Assembly (NCBI GenBank): GCA_020310875.1 | Contig: CM035413.1 | Span: forward strand, 180,115,364 to 180,179,363 | Origin: Ceratopteris richardii | Taxonomy: Eukaryota > Streptophyta > Polypodiopsida > Polypodiales > Pteridaceae | DNA: 64,000 nucleotides | Direction: 5' to 3' | In this document: piece by piece, positions 1 through 11,427 of the stretch | Layout: each line of letters begins with the position of its first letter | Position numbering within the stretch: the stretch's first letter is position 1 | Made by a program: the position numbers and the translations under genes | Notes under the pieces: generated by a model | Database searches by the model: none | What the model was told of the DNA's origin: nothing | The model's input: only the letters and a program-made list of their open reading frames with translations

Positions 1-99
1 TGCTCCAAGCTTCTTCTTCTTCCTTGTGCTGTTCGCGTGCTTCCGCAGACGTCTAACTCCAACAAGATCATGTGAAAATGAGTTTGTACATTTATCTTC

Positions 100-745
100 A
101 ACATGTCACACTACCTTTACCTCCTTGGCTACTTTCAACACCCCCCTCTCCCATCTGTCATCCCTGATAGACCTTTGTCGTGTGGGGTGTGCAATGTAGT
201 ATTCAATGACATTTAAGTGATGTTCCTTAAGTTGGAGGCCTCTTGCTAGATCTATCAATTAAGCATCCTAATCAATTGGACCAGGTACGTGTGAATGTGG
301 AATACGTAGTTCTTTTGCATGGAGGGCCTCTTCTATAGCAACTAATTATAACAGGTGTGTAGGTCTAGGAATGAATATCTTTGAGTGATATTCCCAGAAC
401 CTTGTAGAGAACATCTCCTCAAACATTTTCTTATAACAAGCAAGGAGGTATTTTATGCATGAGTGCCTAGCAAAGATTGTCTTGATGGAGAGGGTCTTGC
501 TCATATCAAATACCAAATCAAAATTGCCTTCGTTGAAGCGTGGAGCAAAATAGTACGGGGTCTTAACATTCCTGAAGGTTTTGAACATCACTATCATTAA
601 CTCGAAGATTTTCATGCACATCTTTGCAACAATGTCGGGCACATTTTTGAAGTGAGAGGGCTAGTGGTGAATGGTTGAGACCATGTAACCTACAGTTGGT
701 GGTCTTTTGGGTGGAGAGAAATAAGGATAATTGATCCAATCAGAC
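100..745 (-). pseudogene. Relic of Gypsy ORF3 C-terminal domain
   Basis: A broken minus-strand coding fragment. The clean part (346-642) matches the C-terminal region of the ORF3 protein at 50876-51910: both have a Met-rich stretch followed by KAP/KTP, a FWEYHS motif and a final RPTHLL. Similarity continues on both sides at DNA level: a GGGTGG-type Pro-rich stretch near 690-745 and a run of C-rich pyrimidine blocks near 140-170 that recurs at 50730-50770. No retroviral-type domain is present. It is therefore an isolated end of ORF3, cut off at about 745 by the start of a Copia 5' leader. Function unknown. The homology to the other copy is seen directly; assignment to the RLG-B family is inferred. 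Confidence 0.6.
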
Positions 746-776
746 ATGAGACCCAGATCCACTAGATCTATCTGAA

Positions 777-789
777 ATTTCTGATGCCA
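777..789 (-). other. Copia primer binding site
   Basis: On the minus strand the sequence just after the LTR reads TGGCATCAGAAAT, one or two changes from the initiator tRNA-Met PBS TGGTATCAGAGC found in most plant Copia elements. This fixes the LTR at 793-2426 as a 5' LTR in minus orientation. The internal region of that element is lost within about 40 bp. Confidence 0.6.
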
Positions 790-792
790 TGA

Positions 793-2426
793 TGATACAG
801 AACTGACTAGAATGAAAATGGAGCTAGAATAATCCAAGCACCACTAAGGCTCAAGAAAGGATGACCAAGTGTTAGATTCTGGGAAAAAATCAATAATCTC
901 CCCAAAAAAATGGATTAATGAACAATAATGACCATTCAAAAGGATTATGTGAGCACATTACTCACATCAATAAGTGTATCAAGGAGTAAATTGACCACTG
1001 TATAGTTGGCAAGTCCAAAAATTTGGATTTTTTTTTCAGAGTCTCCTTTGCAAAAAGAGCATATGACCAATGTCAAAATCTCATAAAACTGCAAGCAATG
1101 ACATGGAAACCTGCATAATGAATCACTGACTCCACTTCATATAATCAATAACCCAAAAGAAGCCGATTAGGCTTATCTAACACCTATCAACAACTAGCAT
1201 ACATCTCCTATGGCAAGGTTGGGTAAGCCTTCCACTTGCATCACCAAAGAGACCCTGACATCTAGGTGTCTCCCAATTAAGAAAACCTCACCACAACCCT
1301 CTTTATCAAACATAGAAGGTTTTATGTAAAAAACATAACCGCTATATCAATGACCACATGGATGTACATAATCAGTATCCACATAAGCGTACATAGTGTG
1401 TATGTGCTCAATATATGCAGTAAAGTGGCATTGAAAGGCTGAATTGAAAGCCCAAACACTATCCAACAACACCTACAAGTGTTTGTCAACTCTGTTCTTT
1501 AGGCTCAAAAAATCTCCATAAACTTGTAGTGATTGCCCCCCACACAATCGAAAACCTTTCAAGAAACCTATAGATTTACTAGTGTGGCTGAAAACACAAC
1601 CTCAAATCTGAATATTTCTTGTAATAGAAGTAGAAAGAACACTCTTTTTAATGTTCTTGAACTTGTGTAAAGAGAACTATGCATGAACATACTCCAAAAT
1701 GGCTCCAAAATCACCTCAAAAATGCTTCAAAATAGGCTTTGAAAACAAAGAATGAAGCTTCAAGGGCCCAAAACATATTCAAGGTAATGTGAACCTTAGT
1801 CTTTCCCCTTCCTCAACAACCACAAGAGTGTAGCTCAGTGGAAAGAGCTCTATTGATTAAGCGAGCTCTAGGGGGAACAAACTAGGATGGGTGACCTCCC
1901 TACGAGTATCGGCAACCTCTGTCTTCCTTGATCGTTGAGATCCTCCCTCATGTGCAACCAATGGCACCAATGGTGACTTCGATGACTCGGATGACAAGGT
2001 ATGCCAAGTTCTACGCCTTGGTCACTACCTTAGTCATAAGCCTTGGAGAAAGCCTTGGGTGGGTGGTTGAGTGCTCACTTCGCTCGCACAAAAGGAAGAA
2101 AGCTTTTGCATCAAAATGCTTTGATACCAGTGAAGTCTTTTTATGGCGATGCATGATCGTGGACTCTCCTTCTCGAGAGCTTGGTAGCGATACCCTTTTC
2201 GTAAAAACCCGAACTCTAATGCCACACATAGTACTCTGCAGAAGGGGTGCATAATACACAGAAAAGCACACAGTACACTGACCATGAACACATATTTCTT
2301 AGGTCATACAAATGCAATCAAACATACAGTGTATGGCTTACCAGGCCACTATATTTTTTTAATAAAGAACATTTATAAAAGTGCACAACATCCATTTTTC
2401 CTTTCACATGGACACTAACAGTAACA
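793..2426 (-). repeat. Copia 5' LTR, copy 1
   Basis: This 1.63 kb stretch aligns nearly end to end with 8933-10558. Read on the minus strand it starts TGTTAC and ends in CA beside a tRNA-Met-like PBS. The other end lies inside a Copia integrase fragment (2427 onward). It shares with copies 2 and 3 a block resembling the internal promoter half of 5S rRNA, at 1854-1910 on the plus strand. No long intact ORF belongs to it; the short ones are chance frames. Confidence 0.7.
1829..1910 (+). promoter_or_regulatory. 5S rRNA-derived pol III promoter block
   Basis: Plus strand, within Copia LTR copy 1. Position 1831-1848 looks like a tRNA D-arm/A box (TAGCTCAGTGG then AGAGC). It is followed by TTAAGCG and then ACTAGGATGGGTGACCTCC, which matches box C of plant 5S rRNA. 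The order box A, intermediate element, box C is that of 5S genes, but the 5' half of 5S is missing. Similar blocks occur in the other two LTR copies. It runs antisense to the Copia coding strand. Whether it is transcribed is unknown. Confidence 0.65.
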
Positions 2427-3416
2427 ATAAAAACCTCAAGCTAGAAGCTATGTGATAAAGCCTGACTTTTGACTATACACCTAATCATTTCCATGAGAGA
2501 ATTGTCCTTCCTCTTAGCAACTTCATTTTCATAAGATCTATACATAACTGTACATTGGTGTTTTATTCCATGCTCAACCAGAAATGCATTAAACTCAAAA
2601 GATAGATACTCCCTCCTTGATTAGAATAGAGGGTGCCCATTTTACATGGTGACACATTTTCAACCATAACTAGGAACTGTTTGGAGCACATAAAAAACTT
2701 CAGACTTTGCTTTCAATGGATAAACCCATGCATTCCTTGAAAATTCATCAACAAAATTCCTGAAGTATAGGTAGTTCCCAAATGAAGGTGTCTACATAGG
2801 ACCACAAATATCACTATGAACAAGCTACAATTTATGATCAAATCTAACTTAATCATCTTTTGGGAAGGAATAGCGTTGCATTTATCCAAAATATAACCTT
2901 CAGAGACATGTTTATAGGGTGCCTAAAGTTTGGACAAGGAGAACATCATTTCATATTACAAGAGGTGAAGCAAACTAGCAAAATTCAAATGAACAAAGCA
3001 TGCATGCCAAAGCTTTGCATCTAAAATAACCTAAGAATCATTAATTGGGCATACTAAATCATTCTCAAATTTTGCATACTCTATGAGCTTATAGATCCCA
3101 TGACATAGAATGCCATAAGCTATGATATATCGCCATTTGAGAGATCATGAATTGTACATGTGTCATCATTAAATTTGACAACCAAGCCAATCTTGACTAG
3201 TGATGAAAATGATCATAAATTTTTCTTTATCCCTAGCATGCATAAGGCATATGAGAATGTGAAAAAACTACCATCAATAGTAGTTAGAATGCTCTTTCCA
3301 ACTCCCATGATAGGATAAGAGGATGAGTTAGCACATGTGATGTTATTCCCTATAGGACTAGGCTCAAGTGAAGTGAAGAAATTGTGTTGCGAGATGCTAT
3401 GGCCAATGTGTGACAC
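2427..3416 (-). pseudogene. Copia protease-integrase fragment
   Basis: Degenerate minus-strand Copia gag-pol. In coding direction it contains a protease-type C-terminal stretch (3213-3416), a much-broken GAG-pre-integrase region, and integrase core pieces. Near 2700-2770 a stretch reads like the VDEFSRNAWVYPLK block of Copia integrases, and near 2490-2530 another reads like NEVAKRKDNSLMEMIRC. Many stops and shifts make it dead. It is cut at 2426 by LTR copy 1, and its upstream end abuts an RT fragment at about 3417, which is the wrong gene order for a single element. Confidence 0.65.
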
Positions 3417-4400
3417 TTGGGAAATGCATAAACTTGTTCATCTACAAGACAACAAACTGAATATCAGGCCGAGTTATGCATAAGTACATCAAGCATCCAA
3501 CACCTTTCTAATAAAGAACAACATCAAAATTAGGACATCATAAGCTTGTTTCCATAGGAGTGACAATAGGTTTGCAATGTTCAAGGCCAAAATGTAGCAA
3601 TAATGTGTCAATATATTTTGTTTGACACAAACCTATTCCCCCATAAACTTGCATAGAATGAATTCCCAAATAATGATGCAAATGCCCCATATCAAACATC
3701 TCAAAAGAGGCATACAAATCAGCCTCAAAATCAGAAATATGCTTCTCATTAGGACAAGTGACCATCATGTCATCAACATAGACAACAATAATCGGAAGCA
3801 CATCATTTGCATGCTCAACATATAAGGTTCTTTTAGATGGATTTTTCTTAGAACCATGTGCAATCAAGTAGGCATGTATCGTTTCATACCAAGCACATGG
3901 TGTTTGCTTCAAACCATATAATGCTTTTTTCAATCTGCACACTTTGTTTTCATGTCCTTTCTGCACAAAACCACGGGTCTAAAGTACATACACTTCTTCA
4001 TGCAACTCACCGTTAAAAAATGTGGCTTTAATGTCCAACTGATGTACATTCCAACCATGATGAATTGCAAGTGCACACATTCTATGAACGGTGGTCACTT
4101 GGCACGTGGATGCAAAGGTTTCATCAAAATCAATGCCTCTCTCTTGAGCATAACCTTTTGCAACAAGCCTAGCCTTATACCGGTGAACTGTTCCATCAGG
4201 CTTATGCTTCAACTTGTATACCCATTTAGTGACAAAGGCCTTTTTGCATGGAGGCAAATCACATAAAGACCAGGTACCATTCTTCATAATAGCATCATAT
4301 TCTGATTGCAAAGCAACCATCCAATTTTTTTATTTTTGTGCTTCATCAAAAGAAATAGGCTCATTCTTATCACAAAAAGTAGAGGCAACCTTGCATAATG
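3417..4400 (-). pseudogene. Copia reverse transcriptase fragment
   Basis: Minus-strand Copia RT in two frames. Part 3979-4320 has the N-terminal RT signature (EYDAIMKNGTW, WVYKLKHKPDG, RYKARLVAKGYAQ, QLDIKATFFNG). Part 3538-3966 has KALYGLKQ, the catalytic YVDDM and the HYLGI block. A weaker remnant down to 3417 resembles GCLMYL..TRPDI and MNKFMHFP. The catalytic aspartates are still present, but a stop near 3967-3978 and later breaks inactivate it. The upstream LTR-like piece (4722-4958) is probably its own, in which case gag, protease and integrase have been deleted. Confidence 0.75.
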
Positions 4401-4721
4401 ATTGCTTTCAGCCATGGCCATTGAGTAAAATACCTTGATGTAGAAAAATGAGTGTATCTTAAAAAGTTGAACATGACTACCCAGTCGAGCACTATTAAAG
4501 TTGTGGAAAACTTTGAGGAGCTTGTACTAGCAAATCAAAACCTATGTTTGGTACAAAAGGAAAAAATTGCTTGCATAGGTGCTAGGATAGTGCTTTAGAA
4601 GGTTGAAATGAGATCAGATCAAAATTTCGACGCCATAGGGCGAAGCAATTTTGAACTCCTAATTGCCTTGGGTATGCTCACTAATTTTCGTGCAATTCTG
4701 AGATTGATGCCCTAGATGGTG
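4401..4721 (-). other. Decayed Copia leader/gag remnant
   Basis: Between the RT fragment and the LTR-like piece no clear ORF remains. A weak CDKNEPISFDEAQ-like stretch continues the RT N-terminus near 4350-4385. Beyond that I see only broken coding-like sequence and a possible PBS-like GGGCATCA on the minus strand near 4710-4720. Confidence 0.3.
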
Positions 4722-4958
4722 TCAAACTACTCGAATTTGAGGTTTGCAGAAGCACTCAAACAAGGCAAGGAAGAAGAAGAAGATGATTGGAGCACAACAC
4801 ACAATACTGAATGTATTACAGAGTGAATGTACAAAGATAGTCCATTAGGGTTATAGGTGTATATACAACCCGGTGGAAAAAAACCTCCTAAAGAGGGAAA
4901 AAAGTGCCGCTATAGTCCTAAGTGTGCTCACACACATCACTACCAAAATATATCAACA
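4722..4958 (-). repeat. Short Copia-type LTR (putative)
   Basis: Read on the minus strand the segment starts TGTTGATATATTTTGG, has a TATA-like TATATACACC region, and continues into a pyrimidine-rich tail typical of short Copia LTRs. A similar CTCCAA..CTTCTTCTTC..CTTCCG/CTTCTG tail is seen on the plus strand at 1-50 of the window. The 3' boundary is uncertain because the PBS is weak. The flank 4959-5215 shows no recognisable gene. Confidence 0.4.
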
Positions 4959-5215
4959 ATAGACACCATATGACTTTCAGGTTAGGATCCAACCAACTTC
5001 TAGGCTCACAACATGACTTCTTCTCAGCTTAAACATTTGAGCAACATGGATCATTAGTGGAACCTTAAACAAACACGGTATCTAGCATATCAAACACCAC
5101 ATTTCCTTTGGTAGGTCCTTTCCTCAACGTGGAGTGACATGTCCACATAGTTGGTTACCATCTACTCCCATTTGTGATAACTATCCAATTTAATCCACTT
5201 TGTGCCTCACTTATG

Positions 5216-5510
5216 AAGTATTTCAATGGTGATGCACAACAATGCACTCTCCTTCTTGAGAGCTCCACAAAGATATCCTCAGAGTAGAAAATCGAGCTCT
5301 AGGTGCCACACATGGTACTCCGCACCAAGTTGCAGAATATGCAGAAACACACAGTACATAGGGAGCTCAAAACACAAACTTCTTAGGTGTTATAAATATG
5401 GTCGAAGATTGAGTCTGTGGCTGACCAAGCCACTAAATGTTTTATTAAAGAACATATACAAAGGTGTCGGATGGCCATTTGGCCTTTCACATGGACACTA
5501 ACAATAATGA
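5216..5510 (-). repeat. Truncated Copia 3' LTR
   Basis: This 0.3 kb stretch matches the first part (minus orientation) of the long LTRs: compare TATTTCAATGG near 5219 with 10286, and the shared TTTTATTAAAG and CACATGGACACTAA blocks. It lies directly downstream of a purine-rich PPT and of the RNase H end of the Copia polyprotein, so it is the 3' LTR of the element whose 5' LTR is 8933-10558. About 1.3 kb is missing on its distal side. Confidence 0.7.
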
Positions 5511-5524
5511 TCTCCCACTAAAGG
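5511..5524 (-). other. Copia polypurine tract
   Basis: On the minus strand TTTAGTGGGAGA immediately precedes the LTR start. The same tract sits before the LTR start at 18617-18635, supporting its role as plus-strand primer of this Copia family. Confidence 0.6.
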
Positions 5525-5697
5525 CCAATATGTTCAAAGTGTCTATGGGAGAAAAATAAAGAATGACAAAGAATACCTAAGTGTAAGTATACAAACTATA
5601 CCTCGTACCTAATGGACATGCTACAAAATATATAGTAACTGTGTAAGTACATGGATCAAGTAACCCCCATCAAGTGACAACAATGTCGAAAGCTATC

Positions 5698-8600
5698 TTA
5701 TGGTAGAGATTTAGTCAAAACATTTGCAGCATTATCTCGAGAATGAACCTTCTCAAGAATAATGCGCTCAATGGTTGAGGAGTCTCTAATGAAGTGATAC
5801 CACACCTCCATGTGCTTGGCCTTTGCATGATAGACTAAAATCTTAGCCAATGCAATGGCACTCTGACTATCATTGAGCAAACAAGGTACATGCTGAGGTA
5901 GACCCATATCACAAGCAAGATAGGAAATCCACAATGCTTCCTTACATGCCTCACTTGCTGCAATATACTTTGCTTCTATGTACATTCTTCAAGATGAGAT
6001 CTCCAAGAGATAGCACCTCCAAGAAAATGAAAAATGTACCCTAATGTGGACTTACTATCGTCTACACAAGTAGCATAATCAGAATCTGTGTAACCAACAA
6101 TGGATGCTTTTCCTCTACTCAGGCATAGACACTTGTCCTTAGTGCCACTCAGATATCTCAAAATAATCTTGACTGCTTCCCAATGTTTCTTGCCAAGATT
6201 AGATATATATATGATCACAACTCCCACTACAAATGCAATGTTGGGTCTTGTAGCTACCATGGCATACATGAGACTACCAACAATAGACCGATCAAGAATT
6301 TTGCTCATGAATTCCTTTTCCTCATCTAATTTGGGAAAATCATCTTTGCTCAATTTCACATATGTGGGTAAAGGTGTACTCAATGCCTTTCTACCCTGCA
6401 TATTGAACCTGTGAAGTACTTTGGATATGTGCTCACTTTGAGACAAGTATATGCATCTTTTACTCCTATCACGAGTAATGCGCATGCCAAGAATATGTTT
6501 GGCATCCCTCAAATCCTTCATATCAAATGTCTGGCTTCTTCTTCTTCTTGAGAATTGACAAGTCATAAGAGGACTTCCCAACAATCAACATATCATCGAC
6601 ATAAAGTATCAAGCATATCAAGCTTCCATCTAAGCATCCCTTTGTGTAGAGACAATGATCCTCATTGCTTTGAGAATAGCCTTGAGACTTCATAAAAGCA
6701 TCAAAATTTTGATACCATTTTCTAGGGGATTGCTTAAGTCCATATAAGCTCTTCTTTAGCTTACAAACTAGACTTTCTTTGCCAGGGACTACATAACCCT
6801 CTAGTTGTTCCATATAGATCTGATTTGTAAGATCTCCATGCAAGAAAACATTTTTCACATCCATTTGGACTAGCTCTAAATCATCCATTGCAACGAATCC
6901 AAGCCACATTGGAAAGGTAGTCATCTTGACCACTAGAGAGAAGATTTCCTTAAAATAAGCACCATGTTTTTGCTTAAAACCCTTTGCAACAAGTCGTGCT
7001 TTATACTTTGGAGAAGCACTATCTGATGTGAATCTTACCTTATATACCCAATTACATGGTAAAGATTTCCTGCTGTTTGGAAAAGGTACTAAATCCCAAG
7101 TACCATTCTTGTGAATAGAATCCAACTCACTCTTCATGGCATGCTCCCTCTTGACATGATCATTTGTCTGTGTGGCCTCTTTGTAGCAAGAAGGCTAACT
7201 AGCACCTGTTAGCATAAAAAGATCCAAACCTAGAACATACCTATTAGATGGACATGAGACACGTGCAAAGTGTCTCAAAGGTTGCTAAACAGGAACATTT
7301 GCACACTAATCTGATTGGAGATTCACTTGAACATCCCTATGTGCAACATTTTTATGCATGCTAACTAGAGGCCTAGTATCCTAAAATACCACTCTTCTTA
7401 CTTCAACCTCCTTAATGGGCTATTTATGCATGTTAGACTCATTGAAAATGACATCACTACTTCTGATCACTCACCGTGTTTCAGGATCCCATAAGCAATA
7501 TCCAGATTGTCCTTCTCGACCATATCCAAGAAAAATGCATTTCTTTGACTTATGATCCAACTTTTGTCTAGGATTCTTGGGTATATGAACATATGCTTCA
7601 CACCCAATAGCTCGAAAATTATCATAATATGGTGTCTTCCCTATCCATAGCTCTTGTGCCACTTTTAGACCTTTTGCAATACTAGGTGAAAGGTTAATCA
7701 CATGAATTGTAGTCAATATTGCTAAAAGTCTTGTGAAAGATTTGCATGATGCAACATAGAAACTACTCTATTCTCAATAGTTCTATTCATCCTTTCAGCC
7801 ACATCCTTTCAGACACATCCTTTTAGTCACACCATTTTGTACTGGACTATAAGGAGCTTTAAACTCTACAAGAATTCCTCTAGGCTAACAGAAAAGGTTG
7901 AATTCATGTGACGTATACTCACCCCCATTACCTGAATGTAAAGCTTTGGGCTTAGTTCCTTTTTCAGTCTCAATTGAAGCAAGAATTTTTTTGAAGGTAG
8001 GGAATACCTCATCCTTTGATTTACCCGGACTTTTCTAGTAGCATTATATATGAAAGTGACAAAGTAAAGAGAACCACCTAATGACCTTGTGGGCATTGGA
8101 CCACACGTATGTATGAACAAGATCTAAAGGCAGAGCCGAAGAGTCAATGTGCATTTTATGCACATTTTTAGTTTGCTTTCCATATTGACAATGCTCACAA
8201 AATGAAAAAATAGAGAAAGATAACATAGGTAAGTAGCTAGAATGAGAAAGATTTTCCATTCCACTACGAGATATGTGGCCCAAATGGCCATGCCAAATAC
8301 AAGCCATAGGTTGTTTAGTAATAGCTCACAAGTGCTCTTTTTGTGATACAAATAAAGGATAAAGTGAGCCAACTTTGCTTCCTTTTGCAATAACCATATT
8401 TCCCTTTGATATGCAAAAGGGTTGAGCATAGAAAACCACCTTGTAACCAAGCTCATTAAGTTAATCAACCGATATCAAACTACATGATAATTGAGGTACA
8501 TGGCATATATTATGCATAGTAAATTTTGAACCATCAATGAACTGCACAATAACATCTCCAATCCCGACAACGTCACATTGGTAAGAGTCATCAAGTCTCA

Positions 8601-8912
8601 TAGTACCAAGCGACTTTGCTGCATAAGTAGAGAACCAATCTCTATGTGGTGTCACATGACAAGATGAATGGTAGACCTGGTGACTTCATCTAACCCCTCC
8701 CAATCATCTTCATCCATGTCAGTAGGCTTCTTTGACATTCCATTTACTGGCTTCCATTGATTCCTCTAAATTAGCACATCTTTTTTAGTCTGATTCTTCC
8801 ATACAACAAAGTTCGTACCATCAAATTTTTAGATCTCAAAATGGTGTTTGTGTTGCAAGTTATAGCTCCTGCTTGAAACACTGACACTACACCCTGATCC
8901 ACCAGACATGCC
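5698..8912 (-). pseudogene. Copia gag-pol polyprotein, degenerate (RLC-1)
   Basis: Minus-strand Copia polyprotein in normal order but broken. From the 5' end: gag start near 8912 with an FDGTNFVVWK motif; protease remnant 8461-8655 (HVTPHRDWF, ending SCSLISVD); GAG-pre-integrase zinc finger 8044-8307 (HGHLGH, CEHCQYGKQ); integrase pieces 7866-8120 and 7471-7716 (GCEAYVHIP, KCIFLGYG); RT 6523-7137 and 5976-6584 with YVDDM; RNase H 5698-5985 (ending NVLTKSLP). One frameshift sits in an AAG run near 6540-6560 and another near 5980. Most of gag is missing. Flanked by PBS plus 5' LTR and by PPT plus 3' LTR, it is one recognisable but dead element. Confidence 0.85.
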
Positions 8913-8917
8913 TAAGA

Positions 8918-8930
8918 CCTATGATGCCAA
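8918..8930 (-). other. Copia primer binding site
   Basis: Minus strand TTGGCATCATAGG lies two bases inside the LTR end. It is a worn version of the tRNA-Met PBS TGGTATCAGAG and matches the PBS beside LTR copy 1. Confidence 0.55.
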
Positions 8931-8932
8931 GG

Positions 8933-10558
8933 TGATAGATAATTGAATAGAATGATAATGGAGCTACAAGAGTCCAAACACCACTAAGGCTCAAAAAGGA
9001 TGACCAAGTATCATATTTTGGGAAAAAAATTCAGTAGAGCCTTCCCAAAAAAATGAATTAATGAACAGGAATGACCAACCAAAAGGATTATGTGAGAATA
9101 AATGTGCTCACACCAATAAGTGTATCAAGGAGTAAATCAACCACTATATGGTTGACAAAGCCAAAAATCTAGAAAAAATTTGCAAGAGTATCCTCTAAAA
9201 AATGAGCATATGACAACTACTAAAGTCTCATAAAACTGCAAGTACTAGCATATAAACCTACATAGTGAATCACCGATTCCAGTGCATATGATTGATTACA
9301 CGAAAGAAGCCAACTATACTTATCGAGCACCTATGAACAACTAGCATACATCTCGTATGGCAAAGCTGGGTAAGTCTTCCACTTGCATCATCGAAGAGAT
9401 CCTGACATCCAGGTGTCTCCTAGTTAAGAAAACCTCACCACGACCCTCTTTATCACACATAAAAGGCTTTATGCAAGAAATATAACTGCTATATCAATGA
9501 CCACATGGACGTACATAAGCGGTATCCATAAAAGCGTACATAGTGTATGTGCTAAATATATGCAATAAAATGGCACTGAGAAGGCTGAATTCATAGCTCA
9601 AATACTAGCCAACAACACTTGCAAGTGTCTGTCAACTTTGTTCCTTAGGCTTAGAAAACTTGCATAGACTTGTGATGGTTGCTCCCACCACAGCTAAAAC
9701 CATTCAAGAAACCTATAGATTTACTAGTGTGGCTGAAAGCACAGCCCCAAAGGTGAATATTCTTTGTCAAAAAAGTACAAAAAGCACTCACCTTGATGTT
9801 CTTGAATCTATGTAAGGAGAACTCTGCACGAAAGTAATCCAAAATGGCTCCAAGAATCATCCCAAAAATGCTTCAAAATAGGCTTTGAAAGCCAAGAATT
9901 AAGCTTGAGGGCCTAAAACATGTCCAAGGTAATGTTAACCTTAGTCTTTCCCCTTCTTCAAACACCATAAGAGTGTAACTTAGTGGAAAGAGATTGCCGG
10001 TTAAGCGAGCTCTAGGGAGAATAGTACTGGGATGGGTGACCTCTCAGGAAGTACCAAGAACCTCTATCTTCCTTGATCGTTGAGGTCCTCCCTCACAGCA
10101 GCCAACAGTGCCAATGGTGACTTCGGTGACTTGGATGACAAGGTATGCCAAAGTCTATGCCTTGGTCATTGCCTTAGTTGCGCTTTGGAGAAAGCCTTGG
10201 GGTGGGCACGTGGGTGCTCACTTCGCTTGCACAAAAGGAGCAAATCTTTTGTCAATATGCTATGATACTAGTGAAGTATTTCAATGGCGATGTACCACAG
10301 TGCACTCTCCTTCTTGAGAGCTTCAGACGATATCCTCAGAGTAGAAAATCGAGCTCCATACGCCACAGACGGTACTTTGCACCATGTTGGAGAATACACA
10401 AAAAAAACACAAGGATCACGAACATAGACTTGTTAGGTGTTACAAATGCGATCCAACATTGAGTCTGTGATTGACGAGACCACTATATGTTTTATTAAAG
10501 AGCATATACAAAAGTGTATGAAGACCATTGGCTTTTCACATGGACACTAATGGTAACA
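8933..10558 (-). repeat. Copia 5' LTR, copy 2
   Basis: 1.63 kb LTR of the element at 5216-10558. On the minus strand it starts TGTTACCATTAG, as does the relic at 18617, and ends in CA at 8933 next to the PBS. It aligns with 793-2426 over nearly its whole length with frequent single-base differences, so the two belong to different old insertions. It contains the 5S-like block at 9999-10058 on the plus strand. The end 9876-10558 was later duplicated in tandem together with flanking DNA. Confidence 0.75.
9999..10058 (+). promoter_or_regulatory. 5S rRNA-derived pol III promoter block
   Basis: Plus strand GGTTAAGCGAGCTC, then AATAGTACTGGGATGGGTGA and CCTCTCAGGAAGT. This follows the 3' half of plant 5S rRNA (box A, intermediate element, box C and the start of the 3' stem) almost base by base. 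The D-arm-like stretch before it is more worn than in copy 1. It lies antisense within a Copia LTR. Confidence 0.7.
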
Positions 10559-10651
10559 AATTATTATAGTCTAATGAGTTGAAATATTGATGATGACATA
10601 GTGTTTTTTTCTAGAGCACACCTTCATCTTAATATAGTTTTTTTCTATAGC

Positions 10652-11345
10652 ACACCTTCAAAATAGGCTTTGAAAGCCAAGAATTAAGCTTTGAGGGCCC
10701 AAAACATGTTCAAGGTAATGTTAACCTTAGTCTTTCCCCTTCTTCAAACACCATAAGAGTGTAACTTAGTGGAAAGAGATTGTCGGTTAAGCGAGCTCTA
10801 GGGGGAATAGTACTGGGATGGGTGACCTCTCGGGAAGTACCAAGAACCTCTATCTTCCTTGATCCTTGAGGTCCTCCCTCAAAGCAGCCAACAGTGCCAA
10901 TGGTGACTTCGGTGACTTGGATGACAAGGTATGCCAAAGTCTATGCCTTGGTCATTGCCTTAGTTGTAAGCTTTGGAGAAAACCTTGGGGTGGGCAGGTG
11001 GGTGCTCGCTTCGCTTGCACAAAAGGAGCAAATCTTTTGTCAATATGCTATGATACTACTGAAGTATTTCAATGGTGATGTATCACAGTGCACTCTCCTT
11101 CTTGAGAGCTTCAGACGATATCCTCAGAGTAGAAAATGGAGCTCCACACGCCACAGACGGTACTTTGCACCATGTTGGAGAATACACAAAAGAACACAAG
11201 GATCACGAACATAGACTTGTTAGGTGTTACAAATGCGATCCAACATTGAGTCTGTGATTGACGAGACCACTATATGTTTTATTAAAGAGCATATACAAAA
11301 GTGTATGAAGACCATTGGCCTTTCACATGGAAACTAATGGTAACA
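10652..11345 (-). repeat. Copia LTR, partial copy 3
   Basis: Second unit of the tandem duplication, holding the 5' portion (minus orientation) of the long Copia LTR with its 5S-like block at 10785-10844 on the plus strand. That block reads GTTAAGCG, GTACTGGGATGGGTGACC and CTCGGGAAGT, slightly closer to 5S than copy 2. Confidence 0.7.
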
Positions 11346-11427
11346 AATTATTATAGTCTAATGAGTTGAAATATTGATGATGACATAGTGTTTTTTTTCG
11401 AGAGCACACCTTCATCTTAATATAGTT

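Larger units (their letters stand above)
9876..11427. repeat. Tandem duplication of LTR end plus flank
   Basis: A unit of about 0.77 kb occurs twice head to tail (about 9876-10651 and 10652-11427). Each unit contains the LTR part with the 5S-like block, the LTR terminus, and about 80 bp of DNA outside the LTR (ATTATTATAGTCTAATGAG). Because flanking DNA is included, this duplication happened after the Copia insertion. The copies differ by only a few bases, so it is much younger than the LTR itself. Confidence 0.7.

Noticed and set aside
1-60. A plus-strand LTR end at the window edge
   Set aside because: A pyrimidine-rich stretch resembles the tail of the short LTR at 4722-4958, but too little is visible to call it.
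1831-1910. A tRNA or 5S rRNA gene
   Set aside because: There is an A box/D-arm-like stretch but no T-arm or acceptor stem, and only the 3' half of 5S is present; it lies in an LTR.
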